NCBI GenBank assembly: GCA_964606505.1
Contig: CAZSGM010000001.1
Location: 248,001-312,000 of the forward strand
Direction of reading: 5' to 3'
DNA: 64,000 bases
Source of the DNA: CAKVOD01 sp964606505
Lineage (GTDB): Bacteria > Bacillota > Clostridia > Christensenellales > UBA1242
Below the pieces are notes generated by a model, which ran no database searches, had not been told where the DNA came from, and saw only the letters and a program-made list of their open reading frames with translations. Of the stretch, positions 1-8,643 are shown piece by piece (the stretch's first letter is position 1; each line of letters opens with the position of its first letter). Both the position numbers and the translations under genes were made by a program.

Positions 1-316
1 TGTTGAAGTTCATAACACTCAACTGGCGCAGCAGGCGTTGGCTCTTGTCTGCGTCCGATAGCGTTTGCGTCAAAATACTCGCGAGCGCGTCAAAATCCGT
101 GAAAGACGCCTGCTTTAGGTAGGCAATCTTGCCGTAAACCTTGACACTGCCACCAAAATCAACGTCGTCACCCGAGATAATGTTGAGGAGCGTCGTTTTG
201 CCTTGGCCATTTTTACCAATAACGCCAACCTTTTCGCCGTCGTAAATCGCAAGACTCGCGTCGGATAAGATTGTTTTTGTGCCAAAATCTTTGTTGATGT
301 TTGATAGTAAAATCAT
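1..316 (-). CDS. ABC-F family ATPase, N-terminal fragment (runs off window)
   Basis: This is the first 105 codons of a minus-strand gene that continues past the window edge. A Walker A motif GKNGQGKTT lies at about residues 34-42, and the protein has no membrane segment. The opening (MILLSNINKDFGTKTIL) and the nucleotide-binding fold starting at residue 1 match soluble ABC-F proteins (Uup/YkpA/antibiotic-resistance type), which act on the ribosome rather than in transport. The start ATG at 316 has a GGAGA ribosome site 4 nt upstream. The second ATP-binding domain and the inter-domain linker, needed to fix the subfamily, lie outside the window. An ABC transporter ATPase remains possible. Confidence 0.7.
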   Translation of the reverse strand, partial: MILLSNINKDFGTKTILSDASLAIYDGEKVGVIGKNGQGKTTLLNIISGDDVDFGGSVKVYGKIAYLKQASFTDFDALASILTQTLSDADKSQRLLRQLSVMNFN

Positions 317-516
317 AGTTTCTCCTTAGAATAAACGCCAAATTTCAAAACCTGCAATTGGTAGTTTGCGTAACAAGGTGTGTGTGATACCTTGAGGGGG
401 TTAGTGTTGCGTTATTGGCTCAAGAATAAAAGCGGGGAAGTCCTATAAAATTTCGCTGTCGCTCTAATTTTTATAGGTTCAATCTCCGCCACACTCACAG
501 CAGTGCGCTATCGCAC
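317..516 (-). promoter_or_regulatory. hairpin-rich leader before the ABC-F gene
   Basis: This 200-nt interval lies between the end of the Smr gene and the ABC-F start, both on the minus strand. It contains a perfect 9-bp dyad (CCTATAAAA at 442-450 with TTTTATAGG at 469-477) enclosed by a second dyad (GCGGgGA 432-438 with TCtCCGC 483-489), plus a small AGTGCG/CGCACT hairpin near 502-517. No T-run follows, so it is not a simple terminator. ABC-F resistance genes often have attenuating leaders, but a leader role here is inference. Confidence 0.35.
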
Positions 517-765
517 TTAAGTGAGGTAGAACCACGTTTCGCCATCATTGCCGTATAGCGGCTGAACATAGTCAATGCGATAATGTAAATAATCAAACCT
601 AACCATATTAAGCAAAACCTGCCCGCCGTGATAACCGTGCACAACCTTAATAATCTTAGTGTCCGACGGCGCTGCCTCTAATACCTCGTTGAGCCTCGCG
701 CGAGCCTCAGCCTCTGTAAGTCCGTGCAAATTAACCGTTATAGCCTTCGTCTGTCTCCTGCCCAT
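517..765 (-). CDS. small stand-alone Smr-domain protein
   Basis: An 82-residue protein made almost entirely of an Smr-like fold: a VNLHGLTEAEA segment near the start, then a helix, then a KVVHGYHGGQVL segment. These match the LDxHG and HGxGxG motifs of Smr domains found at the C-terminus of MutS2, which bind or nick DNA or act on RNA. The family usually has a third LR..V element; here it reads LLNMVR. The start at 765 was chosen because GGGAGGG lies 5 nt upstream; a longer TTG start at 789 lacks a ribosome site. It stands alone, not fused to MutS, and its substrate is unknown. Confidence 0.6.
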   Translation of the reverse strand: MGRRQTKAITVNLHGLTEAEARARLNEVLEAAPSDTKIIKVVHGYHGGQVLLNMVRFDYLHYRIDYVQPLYGNDGETWFYLT

Positions 766-815
766 AAAACCCTCCCTGCGCACGCGCAAAATTTTCGTAT
801 CGTAATGTTTTCTAT

Positions 816-821
816 ATTATA
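816..821 (-). promoter_or_regulatory. -10 element for the Smr gene
   Basis: On the minus strand TATAAT lies about 50 nt upstream of the Smr start. No clear -35 box was seen at 17 nt. Confidence 0.35.
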
Positions 822-1057
822 ACACGCAAAACTCAAAAACGTATACATATTTGAATAAAAACTTTAAATCGCAATAATTAAAACGCAATAATGTTTGCTT
901 AAATAATGGGGTTTCAATCCAATAAAGTTTATCAAATAAAAAACGTTCAATAAATAATTTGAAAGGGGACAAATAAAACAAATTGCACAGCACAAAAAAT
1001 TGGATTGCCTAACACAAAAAATAAATTGCGTAATATAGATAAATTTAATCATTAAAA

Positions 1058-1109
1058 AATACTAAACAAGTAAAAAATGTTTGATATTTTTTTATTAATA
1101 TGGTAAACT
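1058..1109 (+). promoter_or_regulatory. PG1 promoter inside an inverted repeat
   Basis: The left arm AATACTAAACA (1058-1068) and right arm TGTTTGATATT (1078-1088) are separated by 9 nt. The right arm contains the -35 box TTGATA (1081-1086), followed by a 17-nt spacer and the -10 box TAAACT (1104-1109). PG2 and PG4 have the same architecture with perfect arms; here the left arm has two mismatches. The upstream gene points away, so no terminator is needed here, which favours an operator role. The rest of 766-1167 is AT-rich with no other gene seen. Confidence 0.6.
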
Positions 1110-1167
1110 AAAGAAAGATAAACAAAGGAAAATTTGTTTAAAAATTGATTGATAGGAGATACGAAAA

Positions 1168-2380
1168 ATGGTTAAGTACTTAACTAAATTGGGGGGGGGG
1201 GGCATATAAAGCCGCAAAAAACAGCAGGATAACCGCTGAAAATGACAGCTATCCTGCAAAAAATGAAAAAGTCGGTAAAAGTTATCCACAGTCATCTGCG
1301 CGCCTAAAATCGCGCAAATATAATAAAAATAATATTCCTTTAAATGCTAGATATAAAAATATATTTGTTTCAATTGCGGCAATAATTTTTGTTTGCCTTT
1401 TTTCTATTTTGAACTTAAACCTTTTTGCTCCTGCCGCCACCTCCCGCGTCGACGCGGCGCCTAGTTATTCCGATTATTACTATATAAGAATTCTTAGCGG
1501 GGATTATGATTTATCTTCCTTTGAGTATGATGGTAATTGGATAAATGCTAGTGGTAATTATATCTATCGTGTAGTAGGTGAAGGTGGTTTTTCTGTTGAT
1601 TCGTATGTGGATTTACCCATTGCTCAATTGCAAAGAATAATTGGCAAAGAAATTCAATTAAAAGCTACTTTTGGGGGCGAAGAGCACATTTACGATGAAA
1701 ACAACATTAGAATGACAGGGTATCAAAAGTCTGATTTTGGGGATCCTGAGGATGCGTATTACGAAGGATATTACAAATATTACCTTAATGTTACAATTGT
1801 TGTAGTAGGAGATCTTTCTATTCGTATTAGTTACAAGGACGCGGGCGGTGGAGCGTTTAGCGGGACGCACGCAAGTGGTTATCCTACTAACCATACTAAC
1901 GGAACAGCAACCACACTTGATACGCCCACCAAAACAAACTACACGTTCGCGGGTTACTACTTAAACGACCCCACCTGCGCCGCAAGCAATCTAGTAACAA
2001 CCCTCTCCGCCGCCACCGAATACGAAACAATCACACTCTACGCTAAATGGGAGCCAGTCGTCATAACAATCACTTTGACGTGCTCAAACTACAGTGAGGC
2101 TGCACCAAACTATATGATGTACATCTACAAAAACGACACGCTAACCTGTCAAGTCGTCCCAACAAGTGCCACTTACCAACTTAAAGTACTCGCGCCCGAA
2201 CTAGCAACAGGGGACACCTACACAGTCGCCTTTGTGTTCGGCTACTATGGTCAGTTTAGCGCAACCCCAACAAGCGGCGTTGAAGTTAACGGTCGTAAAC
2301 TAAAAATAACAAGTTTTTCAAACAAAACATTAACCTATACGCTCGTAACTCCGCGCATAAACTCAACAGTGATAATATAA
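1168..2380 (+). CDS. phase-variable surface protein PG1 (poly-G tract, OFF in this assembly)
   Basis: An ATG at 1168 follows GGAGAT. The eighth codon opens a 12-G tract (1191-1202); as assembled the frame ends at TAA 1207 after 13 residues. Removing one G joins the leader to a long open frame ending at 2380, giving 403 residues with no stop in between. Predicted order: a Lys/Asn-rich leader with GGG.YKAAKNS; a hydrophobic segment at about 64-84 ending near APAA; a secreted region; an InlB/Listeria-Bacteroides-type repeat at about 231-295 (ending LYAKWEP); and a beta-rich C-terminal domain ending NSTVII. Function is unrecognised beyond a surface or secreted protein. It could instead be a pseudogene or a homopolymer sequencing error, but three sister loci argue for phase variation. 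The next 15 codons after the stop stay open and end NTVVV. Confidence 0.75.
1191..1202 (+). repeat. poly-G tract, 12 G (PG1 switch)
   Basis: Twelve consecutive G within codons 8-12 of PG1. Counting codons from ATG 1168, 11 or 14 G would be in frame and 12 is out of frame. Confidence 0.9.
1224..1257 (+). repeat. two-step inverted repeat just after the PG1 G tract
   Basis: GCAGGATA (1224-1231) pairs with TATCCTGC (1250-1257), and inside it GCTG (1235-1238) pairs with CAGC (1246-1249). PG2 has the same outer arms at 14144-14151 and 14170-14177. PG4 has CCTGCA and TGCAGG at 46156-46173. The position relative to the G tract is conserved. Confidence 0.55.
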
Positions 2381-2614
2381 TCCGATTTGTCAGGCAACGG
2401 ACGCTGGAGCAATACCGTCGTCGTCTAATGCCGCAAAAAATGATAACCTAAAATTTATGCGCAATCGCGCCGCGGCGGGCAAAAAATAAGTGCAAGGACG
2501 CAAAAGTAAAGTTAAACATCCTTATAGTTATGCTTGCATAGATATTTGCGGGGTACATCAGTATAATTTTCGTGGATAACAGATTTGAATGCGTCGTCTA
2601 ACACCACTAAAAGC

Positions 2615-2642
2615 AGGAAGAAATTGTTTTCTTCCTTTTTTA
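2615..2642 (+). terminator. intrinsic terminator after PG1
   Basis: AGGAAGAAA pairs with TTTCTTCCT across a 4-nt loop and is followed by T5. The same stem ends PG3. Confidence 0.8.
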
Positions 2643-3093
2643 TTTACAAAATTGGATTGTGTACAACTGCTTTGCGTTTGCTAAAAATTATCTTGCAAGT
2701 TGTGGATAAACTGTGCAAAACCGCAATTTGCGTGATATAATTTTAAAAGAAAAGCGGCGCGGGTTTTGGAAAATGGGCACAACCGCTGGATGCATGTGGA
2801 TTGTTTTAGTTTGTTAAGCGGCGGAAGGGTTTCGCGCCTAAGTTTGCAAGGGGGCTAAGGCAGTGTGGCAGCGGAAAAGGTCGAAAAATGCGGCGCGGAA
2901 AGTGCGCGGTAAGATAGTGAGGTGGCGCGGGCGTGGTGCGCGGCATTTTGTGAGGATGTGAGGGGTGGCGCGGTCGCGAGAGATAAGTAGTGGGTAATTG
3001 CGTAAAAGTTGATAAAAATGTGGAAAAAAGGCGAGAGTGTGCACGTTTGCGACAAAAAAGTCGTATAATAGTAAAATACTTAGCGAAAAAGCG
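2643..3093 (+). other. intergenic region without a recognisable gene
   Basis: It holds a TGTGGATAA nonamer (a perfect DnaA-box word) at 2701-2709 and a purine-rich, GC-rich stretch (about 2750-3010) unlike the surrounding AT-rich DNA. Possible reading frames here lack ribosome sites and were not accepted. Confidence 0.4.
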
Positions 3094-3122
3094 TTGACAT
3101 AAATTTGCTAAAGGTATATAAT
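3094..3122 (+). promoter_or_regulatory. promoter of the ABC exporter operon
   Basis: TTGACA (3094-3099), 17-nt spacer, TATAAT (3117-3122). The leader to the first start codon is about 180 nt and includes a small AGGGC/GCCCT hairpin (3173-3187) followed by TTATTTT, a possible attenuator. Confidence 0.7.
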
Positions 3123-3310
3123 AACTTATAGGGTTGCACAAAAAGTGTACAATGTTACATAATTTCATAGATAGGGCAGTAAGCCCTTATTTTACTAAAG
3201 ACAATGCTATTCGCGGGATTTTGGGCGAAATATTGTTGCTTTTTGTGATTATGAATTCAAAGTGGCGAGGCGCAAAATGTGCCCGCTTTAAGTATTTAAG
3301 AGGTATAACA

Positions 3311-5329
3311 ATGTTTAGATTTGCAAAATATTTCACTAAAAAAGAATGGGTCTTTTTAGGCATACTCGTGCTAATAAACATCGGGCAAGCCTTTTTGGAC
3401 TTGACGCTGCCTGACTATATGGGCGACATTGTAAACCTAGTCCTCGCGCACTCTGCGATGAGTGAAGTTTGGGCTAAGGGGCTAATGATGTTGCTAATCG
3501 CGTTCGGCAGTATTTCGTGCTTAATCGTCGGCAACCTAATCGCGTCTAAGATTTCTGCCGACTACACAAAGAGAATGCGCGCACGCGTGTTTGACAAAGT
3601 TCAGTCCTTTTCGCAAGGGACAATGAACAAGTTCACGACCGCGAGCCTTATCACGCGCTCGACAAACGACATCACGCAAATTGGTATGGCGATAACAATG
3701 ACATTGAAAGTTGCTATCTACGCGCCAGTTGTCGCAATTTTTGCACTTGTGAAGGTTGTCGGTAAATCGGGGGAACTCTCAATCGCAACAGGTGTTTCGG
3801 TGTTTGCGCTTGTCGCACTAATCGCATGCGTAATGATTTTTGCCGTTCCAAGGTTTAAGAAAATCCAAAAACTAACCGACCAAGTGAACGGTATCAACCG
3901 CGAAAACCTTAACGGGTTGCGTGTCGTGCGTGCGTACAACGCGGAAAACTACCAAAAAGACAAGTTTGAGGTTGCAAACGATAGTTTGATGAGAAATAAC
4001 TCGGTTGTCGGCAAGCTGACGAGTGCGCTCAGTCCAATTATGACGCTTGTAATGAACGGGTTGAACCTCGCAATCGTTTGGCTCGGCGCGTACCTAGTTA
4101 ACGACGCAACACTTGATGTTGCAACGCTTACCGCGTTCACAATGTACGCAATGCAAATTATTATGGCGTTCTTGCTCGTCAGTGTAATTTTCGTAATGAT
4201 ACCGCGCGCGACCGTTTGCCTCAAGCGTGTCTACGAAGTTCTTGATGCAGAAGAAACAATTACGGACGGCAAGGGCGTTTACGCTAGCGCAAGCGGCGAA
4301 AACGATAACACCGATGTTCAAAACGTAGTTTCGAGCGCAAAAACTACTAATGAAAGCGCAACCGTCGCAGGGGGCGAACAATCCAGAGTCGCCGAAACAG
4401 CGGGAGCTGCCGCAGCGACCCCAAGTGGCGACATTAACACAGCCGCAGCACAAAACGGCGAAAAGGGCGGCGTTGCAACACAAAACAGTGTCGCGCAAAG
4501 CACAAGCGCAACTGTTTCCGAAAGCCAAAGTGCCGCACAAACTGCTGTTGCTGCTCAAAATGAACAATTAAAAGGTACAATTCAATTTAAAAATGTAAGT
4601 TTCCGATACCCCGACGCAGAAGAGTACGTGCTAAAGAATATGAACTTTAGTTGTGAGCGCGGGCAAACAATTGCGTTTATCGGCTCGACGGGGAGCGGGA
4701 AGAGTACCGCAATCAACTTGATACCAAGGTTTTATGACGTAACCGAAGGCGAGGTTTTGGTAGACGGAAACAATGTTAAAGACTACACGCTAGAAGAGTT
4801 GCACGCAAAAATGGGTTACGTTCCACAAAGAGGTATGCTTTTCAGCGGAACGGTTCGCTCAAACGTTGACATCGCGGGCAGCGGACTTTCGGATGAAGAA
4901 ATTATTAGCGCGCTCAAAATCGCGCAAGCGTACGACTTTGTCGAGAAAATGGGCGGGCTTGATGCGCACATCGCGCAAAACGGCAGCAACCTATCGGGCG
5001 GACAAAAGCAGCGCCTATCAATCGCACGCGCCATTGCAAAACACCCTGAGATTTGCATTTTCGACGACTCATTCTCAGCGCTTGACTACAAAACGGACAA
5101 AACTTTGCGCGCAACGCTCAATAAAGAAATGAAAGAAACAACAAAAGTAATTGTTGCGCAACGTATCGGAACGCTCAAGGACGCCGATACAATTATAGTG
5201 CTTGACAGCGGCGAAACGGTCGGTATGGGCACACACAAGCAGTTGCTTAAAACATGTGAAGTTTACAGGCAAATTGCAAGTTCACAATTAAGTAAGGAGG
5301 AGATTTATGATGCAGACGAGGACGAATAA
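3311..5329 (+). CDS. heterodimeric ABC exporter, degenerate-site subunit
   Basis: A 672-residue exporter half: six-helix membrane domain (about 1-310) and nucleotide-binding domain (about 420-672). Walker A GSTGSGKST near 457, Q-loop VPQR, and a canonical signature LSGGQKQR near 561 are present. The Walker B end reads FDDS instead of DE, and the switch histidine is Gln (AQR). That is the classic pattern of the non-catalytic half of heterodimers such as TM287/288 or BmrCD. A low-complexity insert of about 100 residues rich in Ala, Ser, Thr and Gln (about 320-418) separates the two domains, longer than any linker I know in this family. Start 3311 was chosen for AAGAGGT upstream. It overlaps the next gene by 23 nt, so the two are co-translated. 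Substrate unknown (drug, lipid or peptide). Confidence 0.85.
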   Translation: MFRFAKYFTKKEWVFLGILVLINIGQAFLDLTLPDYMGDIVNLVLAHSAMSEVWAKGLMMLLIAFGSISCLIVGNLIASKISADYTKRMRARVFDKVQSFSQGTMNKFTTASLITRSTNDITQIGMAITMTLKVAIYAPVVAIFALVKVVGKSGELSIATGVSVFALVALIACVMIFAVPRFKKIQKLTDQVNGINRENLNGLRVVRAYNAENYQKDKFEVANDSLMRNNSVVGKLTSALSPIMTLVMNGLNLAIVWLGAYLVNDATLDVATLTAFTMYAMQIIMAFLLVSVIFVMIPRATVCLKRVYEVLDAEETITDGKGVYASASGENDNTDVQNVVSSAKTTNESATVAGGEQSRVAETAGAAAATPSGDINTAAAQNGEKGGVATQNSVAQSTSATVSESQSAAQTAVAAQNEQLKGTIQFKNVSFRYPDAEEYVLKNMNFSCERGQTIAFIGSTGSGKSTAINLIPRFYDVTEGEVLVDGNNVKDYTLEELHAKMGYVPQRGMLFSGTVRSNVDIAGSGLSDEEIISALKIAQAYDFVEKMGGLDAHIAQNGSNLSGGQKQRLSIARAIAKHPEICIFDDSFSALDYKTDKTLRATLNKEMKETTKVIVAQRIGTLKDADTIIVLDSGETVGMGTHKQLLKTCEVYRQIASSQLSKEEIYDADEDE

Positions 5330-7100
5330 AACAGGCGCAGCAGCCACTAAAAGTGCAAATTCAATGCCTTTTGGCAAATCAATCGGTAAATTCATTAAAT
5401 TTTTAAAACCTTACTATGCTTTTTTGATACTCGCAATCCTTTGCGCGGTGGTTGGTACGGCGTTTAACATTATCGCGCCAAACCAAATCGGGGAAATAAC
5501 CAACATTATCCAGCGCGCAGTTACTACGGGCACGGCAGTTGACATCGACAAAATCACGCAAATCGGCGTTATGCTCGTGTGCTTGTTTTTGTGCGGCGCG
5601 TTACTTTCGTATTTTCAAGGTGTCTTGGTTACGATAACTGTGCAGCGCTCAAGCAAAAAAATGCGCTCACTTATCTACGCAAAAATCAACAGGTTGCCAC
5701 TCAAGTATTACGACTCGCGCCCATTTGGGGACACGCTAAGCCGTGTTACTAACGACGTCGACACAATCGGGATGACCTTTAACCAAGCGTCAGTGCAGTT
5801 GCTTTCGGGCGTAACGCTCCTAATTGGCTCGATTATAATGATGTTTGTTACTTGCTGGCAACTCGCAATTGTCGCAATTGTCGTTGTTCCGCTCGGAAGT
5901 GTGCTTGTGAGCGTTATAATGAAGTTTTCACAAAAACACTTTATTAGCCAACAACGCGAACTCGGACAGCTTAACGGTATTGTTGAAGAAACATATTCGG
6001 GGCAAAACATCGTTTCGACTTTCAACGCGCAAAAGAAAGTTAAGGGCGGGTTTGACGGCGTCAACAACAAACTTGCGAAGTCGCAGTACAAGTCGCAGTT
6101 TGTGTCGGGTATTATGATGCCGCTGATGGAGTTTGTCGGAAACATCGGCTACGTCGCAGTTTGTATCGTCGGCGGGCTTCTGTTCCTCGACGGAAAAATT
6201 GAAATCGGCGCAATCGTAAGTTTTGTTATCTATATTAGGATATTCACGCAACCGCTTGCGACAATCTCGCAGTCGTTTTCAAGTTTGCAGTCGACAGCGG
6301 CGGCAAGCGGCAGGGTGTTTGAGTTCCTAGAAGAAAAGGAAATGCCTGAGGAGGTCGTTACGCGCGAGCTTAAGGAAGTCAAGGGGAACATCGATTTTGA
6401 AAATGTTTGCTTTAGTTACAACGGCGAAAAAATGGTGCTCAACGGCTTTAGCGAGAGCGTTAAGGCGGGGCAGAAAGTTGCGCTCGTTGCGCCAACAGGG
6501 GCAGGCAAAACAACGCTTGTCAACCTGCTGATGAAGTTTTACGACATCGACAGCGGCGATATTAAGATTGACGGCGTTTCAATCAAGGAGTTGTCGCGCG
6601 AAAACGTGCATAACTTGTTTGGAATGGTTTTGCAGGATACGTGGCAGTTTGAGGGCAGCATTTACGATAATGTTATCTTTAACACGAAAGGCGCGACCGA
6701 GCAGGACGTTGAGGACGCGTGCAAGCGCATTGGGCTAGACCACTTTATTCGTACGTTGCCGCAGGGTTACAACACGCACCTTGATGACACGGTTTCGCTG
6801 TCGGCGGGGCAAAAACAACTGCTGACAATCGCGCGTGCAATGGTTCACAACGCGCCTATGCTCATACTCGACGAGGCGACCAGCAGCGTCGATACGCGTA
6901 CCGAACTCATAATCGCGCGCGCTATGGACGAACTTTCCAAAGACAAAACAAGTATTGTCATCGCGCACAGGTTGTCGACAATCAAAAACTCGGATAAGAT
7001 TATTGTTATCGACAACGGTAAAGTGCTTGAGTCGGGTTCGCACGACGAACTTATGAAACTTGGCGGCAAGTACGCTGAACTTTACAACTCGCAGTTTTAG
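5307..7100 (+). CDS. heterodimeric ABC exporter, catalytic subunit
   Basis: A 597-residue exporter half with an N-terminal membrane domain (about 30-330) and a C-terminal ATPase. Walker A APTGAGKTT lies near 394. Walker B LILDEATS near 519 has the catalytic Glu, and the H-loop AHR is intact near 552. The signature motif is the variant LSAGQKQ. Together with its partner this gives one consensus ATP site (its Walker motifs plus the partner's LSGGQ) and one degenerate site, as in TM287/288. The ribosome site AAGGAGGAG lies inside the end of the upstream gene, with start codons at 5307 and 5310. Located in the cytoplasmic membrane; substrate not predictable. Confidence 0.87.
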   Translation: MMQTRTNKTGAAATKSANSMPFGKSIGKFIKFLKPYYAFLILAILCAVVGTAFNIIAPNQIGEITNIIQRAVTTGTAVDIDKITQIGVMLVCLFLCGALLSYFQGVLVTITVQRSSKKMRSLIYAKINRLPLKYYDSRPFGDTLSRVTNDVDTIGMTFNQASVQLLSGVTLLIGSIIMMFVTCWQLAIVAIVVVPLGSVLVSVIMKFSQKHFISQQRELGQLNGIVEETYSGQNIVSTFNAQKKVKGGFDGVNNKLAKSQYKSQFVSGIMMPLMEFVGNIGYVAVCIVGGLLFLDGKIEIGAIVSFVIYIRIFTQPLATISQSFSSLQSTAAASGRVFEFLEEKEMPEEVVTRELKEVKGNIDFENVCFSYNGEKMVLNGFSESVKAGQKVALVAPTGAGKTTLVNLLMKFYDIDSGDIKIDGVSIKELSRENVHNLFGMVLQDTWQFEGSIYDNVIFNTKGATEQDVEDACKRIGLDHFIRTLPQGYNTHLDDTVSLSAGQKQLLTIARAMVHNAPMLILDEATSSVDTRTELIIARAMDELSKDKTSIVIAHRLSTIKNSDKIIVIDNGKVLESGSHDELMKLGGKYAELYNSQF

Positions 7101-7135
7101 TTGAATGGTTAAATTGTGTGTAAACGCAATGTATC

Positions 7136-7241
7136 AAAACAGTATATTGAAATGATATATTAAGACAATGTGTTGAAACATTATATTAAAACTGTATGTT
7201 GAAATAATGTGTTTAAGTAATACATTGGAATAATACAGTTA
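7136..7241 (+). repeat. four diverged copies of a 26-27 bp tandem repeat
   Basis: Four consecutive units share the pattern A.TRT.TTGAAAT.AT.T.TTA. They lie between the exporter stop codon and its terminator and show no coding potential. Confidence 0.55.
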
Positions 7242-7250
7242 ACCACTGTA

Positions 7251-7286
7251 AAGGGGCTTCATTGAAATAATGAAACCTCTTTTTTG
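7251..7286 (+). terminator. terminator of the ABC exporter operon
   Basis: AGGGGCTTCATT pairs imperfectly with AATGAAACCTCT and is followed by T6. Confidence 0.75.
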
Positions 7287-7450
7287 TTGCAATGGGGAAA
7301 TTGAACGCACAAAGTTGTTATCAAAAACTTGCTAGAATAATGTTAATTGTTAAGTGGGGTGTTTTTCATTGTTGATAGTTTTTTATTTACGGGGTGTTAC
7401 TTGTTATTTTTGCGGCGGTGGGTGTTTGCAGGAAAGACGGGGCTATATGA

Positions 7451-7479
7451 TTGCAATTTTTGAGGTTTTTTGGTATAAT
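7451..7479 (+). promoter_or_regulatory. promoter of the holB-ricT-trmN6 cluster
   Basis: TTGCAA (7451-7456), 17-nt spacer, TATAAT (7474-7479), about 85 nt before holB. Confidence 0.6.
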
Positions 7480-7565
7480 ACAGTGTAGTTTGCAATCAAA
7501 GGACGGCGTTGCTTTAAAATTGGTTGCAAAATTGTGTTTCAATTAGGGGAACAGAAAGGAAATTT

Positions 7566-8516
7566 ATGGATAAACTTGATTTAATAAAGACGACTAAGAC
7601 GTACCAGACGATAGTTGACGACTACCAAAAGGAGAGGTTGCCGCACTGCAATTTGCTGATTGCGCCGGACAAAATGTCGTGTGAGTTGTTTGCGATTGCG
7701 TTTGCAAGTTTGGTTGTTTGCGAGGACAAGGACGAGATTGTTATTAGGAACATAACCAAGCGCATTCACCCCGATGTGTATTTTTTGCCGCGCGTGGGAA
7801 CGCTTAAGGTTGAGGACGTCGAGATTGTGCTTGACAGGATTAACTACTTTCCAATGCAGGCGGATGTTAAGGTTTTTGTGCTCGAAAACTTTTCATCTGC
7901 GACGCCGCAAGCGCAAAACAAGTTGTTAAAAACACTTGAGGAGACGCCTGCGAACGTCTACTTTCTCATCACTAGCGAAAAAGAGGACGGCATTTTGCAA
8001 ACAATCAAGTCGCGTTGCCGCAGGCTTGAACTTGAGCCACTGAGCGAGAGCGCAATCAACATTTTTATGACGCAGTACAATGTTGACGCCAAGCGCATTG
8101 ACGTCGCGAACTTCTATGGCAGAGGCGAAATGGGGCGCACGGACTTTGCGTTGCAAAACGAGGTCGTGTCGAATTTTGTCGATTTGAGTTTTGACATAAT
8201 CAAAGGCTGCAAAACATCCAAGGACTTGTTGTATTTTGCGGATAAACTTATGCAAAACAAGTCGGACTTGAAACTATTTCTGCATGTGTACGCGGACGTA
8301 TTGAACGAGGTGCTGAAAATTCAAATTTTTGGCGACAACAACAAGTACGAAACGCTGCATTTTGGGGAACTCAAAAACGAACTGAGCGGCGACGCAATTT
8401 TGCAGATTATCGACAAACTCGCGCTCTTTGCCGAAATGGTGGAACGCGCGTGTAGCAGCACGTTGATTATCGACAACCTTTTGATTGAAACCTGCCGCTG
8501 CGCAAATCTTAAGTAA
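7566..8516 (+). CDS. holB: DNA polymerase III subunit delta-prime
   Basis: A 316-residue clamp-loader subunit. The AAA core is recognisable by VFVLENF, then ATPQAQNKLLKTLEE (the delta-prime family motif), and IKSRCRR, the SRC arginine-finger motif that acts on the neighbouring ATPase subunit. No Walker A is visible near the N-terminus, which fits delta-prime subunits that do not hydrolyse ATP themselves. Start 7566 follows GAAAGGA. It opens the holB-ricT-trmN6 cluster typical of Bacillota; the usual neighbour yabA is not present here. Confidence 0.85.
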   Translation: MDKLDLIKTTKTYQTIVDDYQKERLPHCNLLIAPDKMSCELFAIAFASLVVCEDKDEIVIRNITKRIHPDVYFLPRVGTLKVEDVEIVLDRINYFPMQADVKVFVLENFSSATPQAQNKLLKTLEETPANVYFLITSEKEDGILQTIKSRCRRLELEPLSESAINIFMTQYNVDAKRIDVANFYGRGEMGRTDFALQNEVVSNFVDLSFDIIKGCKTSKDLLYFADKLMQNKSDLKLFLHVYADVLNEVLKIQIFGDNNKYETLHFGELKNELSGDAILQIIDKLALFAEMVERACSSTLIIDNLLIETCRCANLK

Positions 8517-8643
8517 CGCGAAAGGCTTAAGTAACGTGCAAACGCAAACGTGGCGCTCAAACCCACAACCTCGCGCGCAAGTGGACGCGGGCGGCGAACT
8601 GCGCCAGCTGCGTTTGGTTTACTTTGAAATTTTGGAGGCAAAA

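Noticed and set aside
864..1295. Minus-strand frames opposite the PG1 promoter and leader
   Set aside because: AT-driven open frames without ribosome sites; they are shadows of the regulatory region and PG1.
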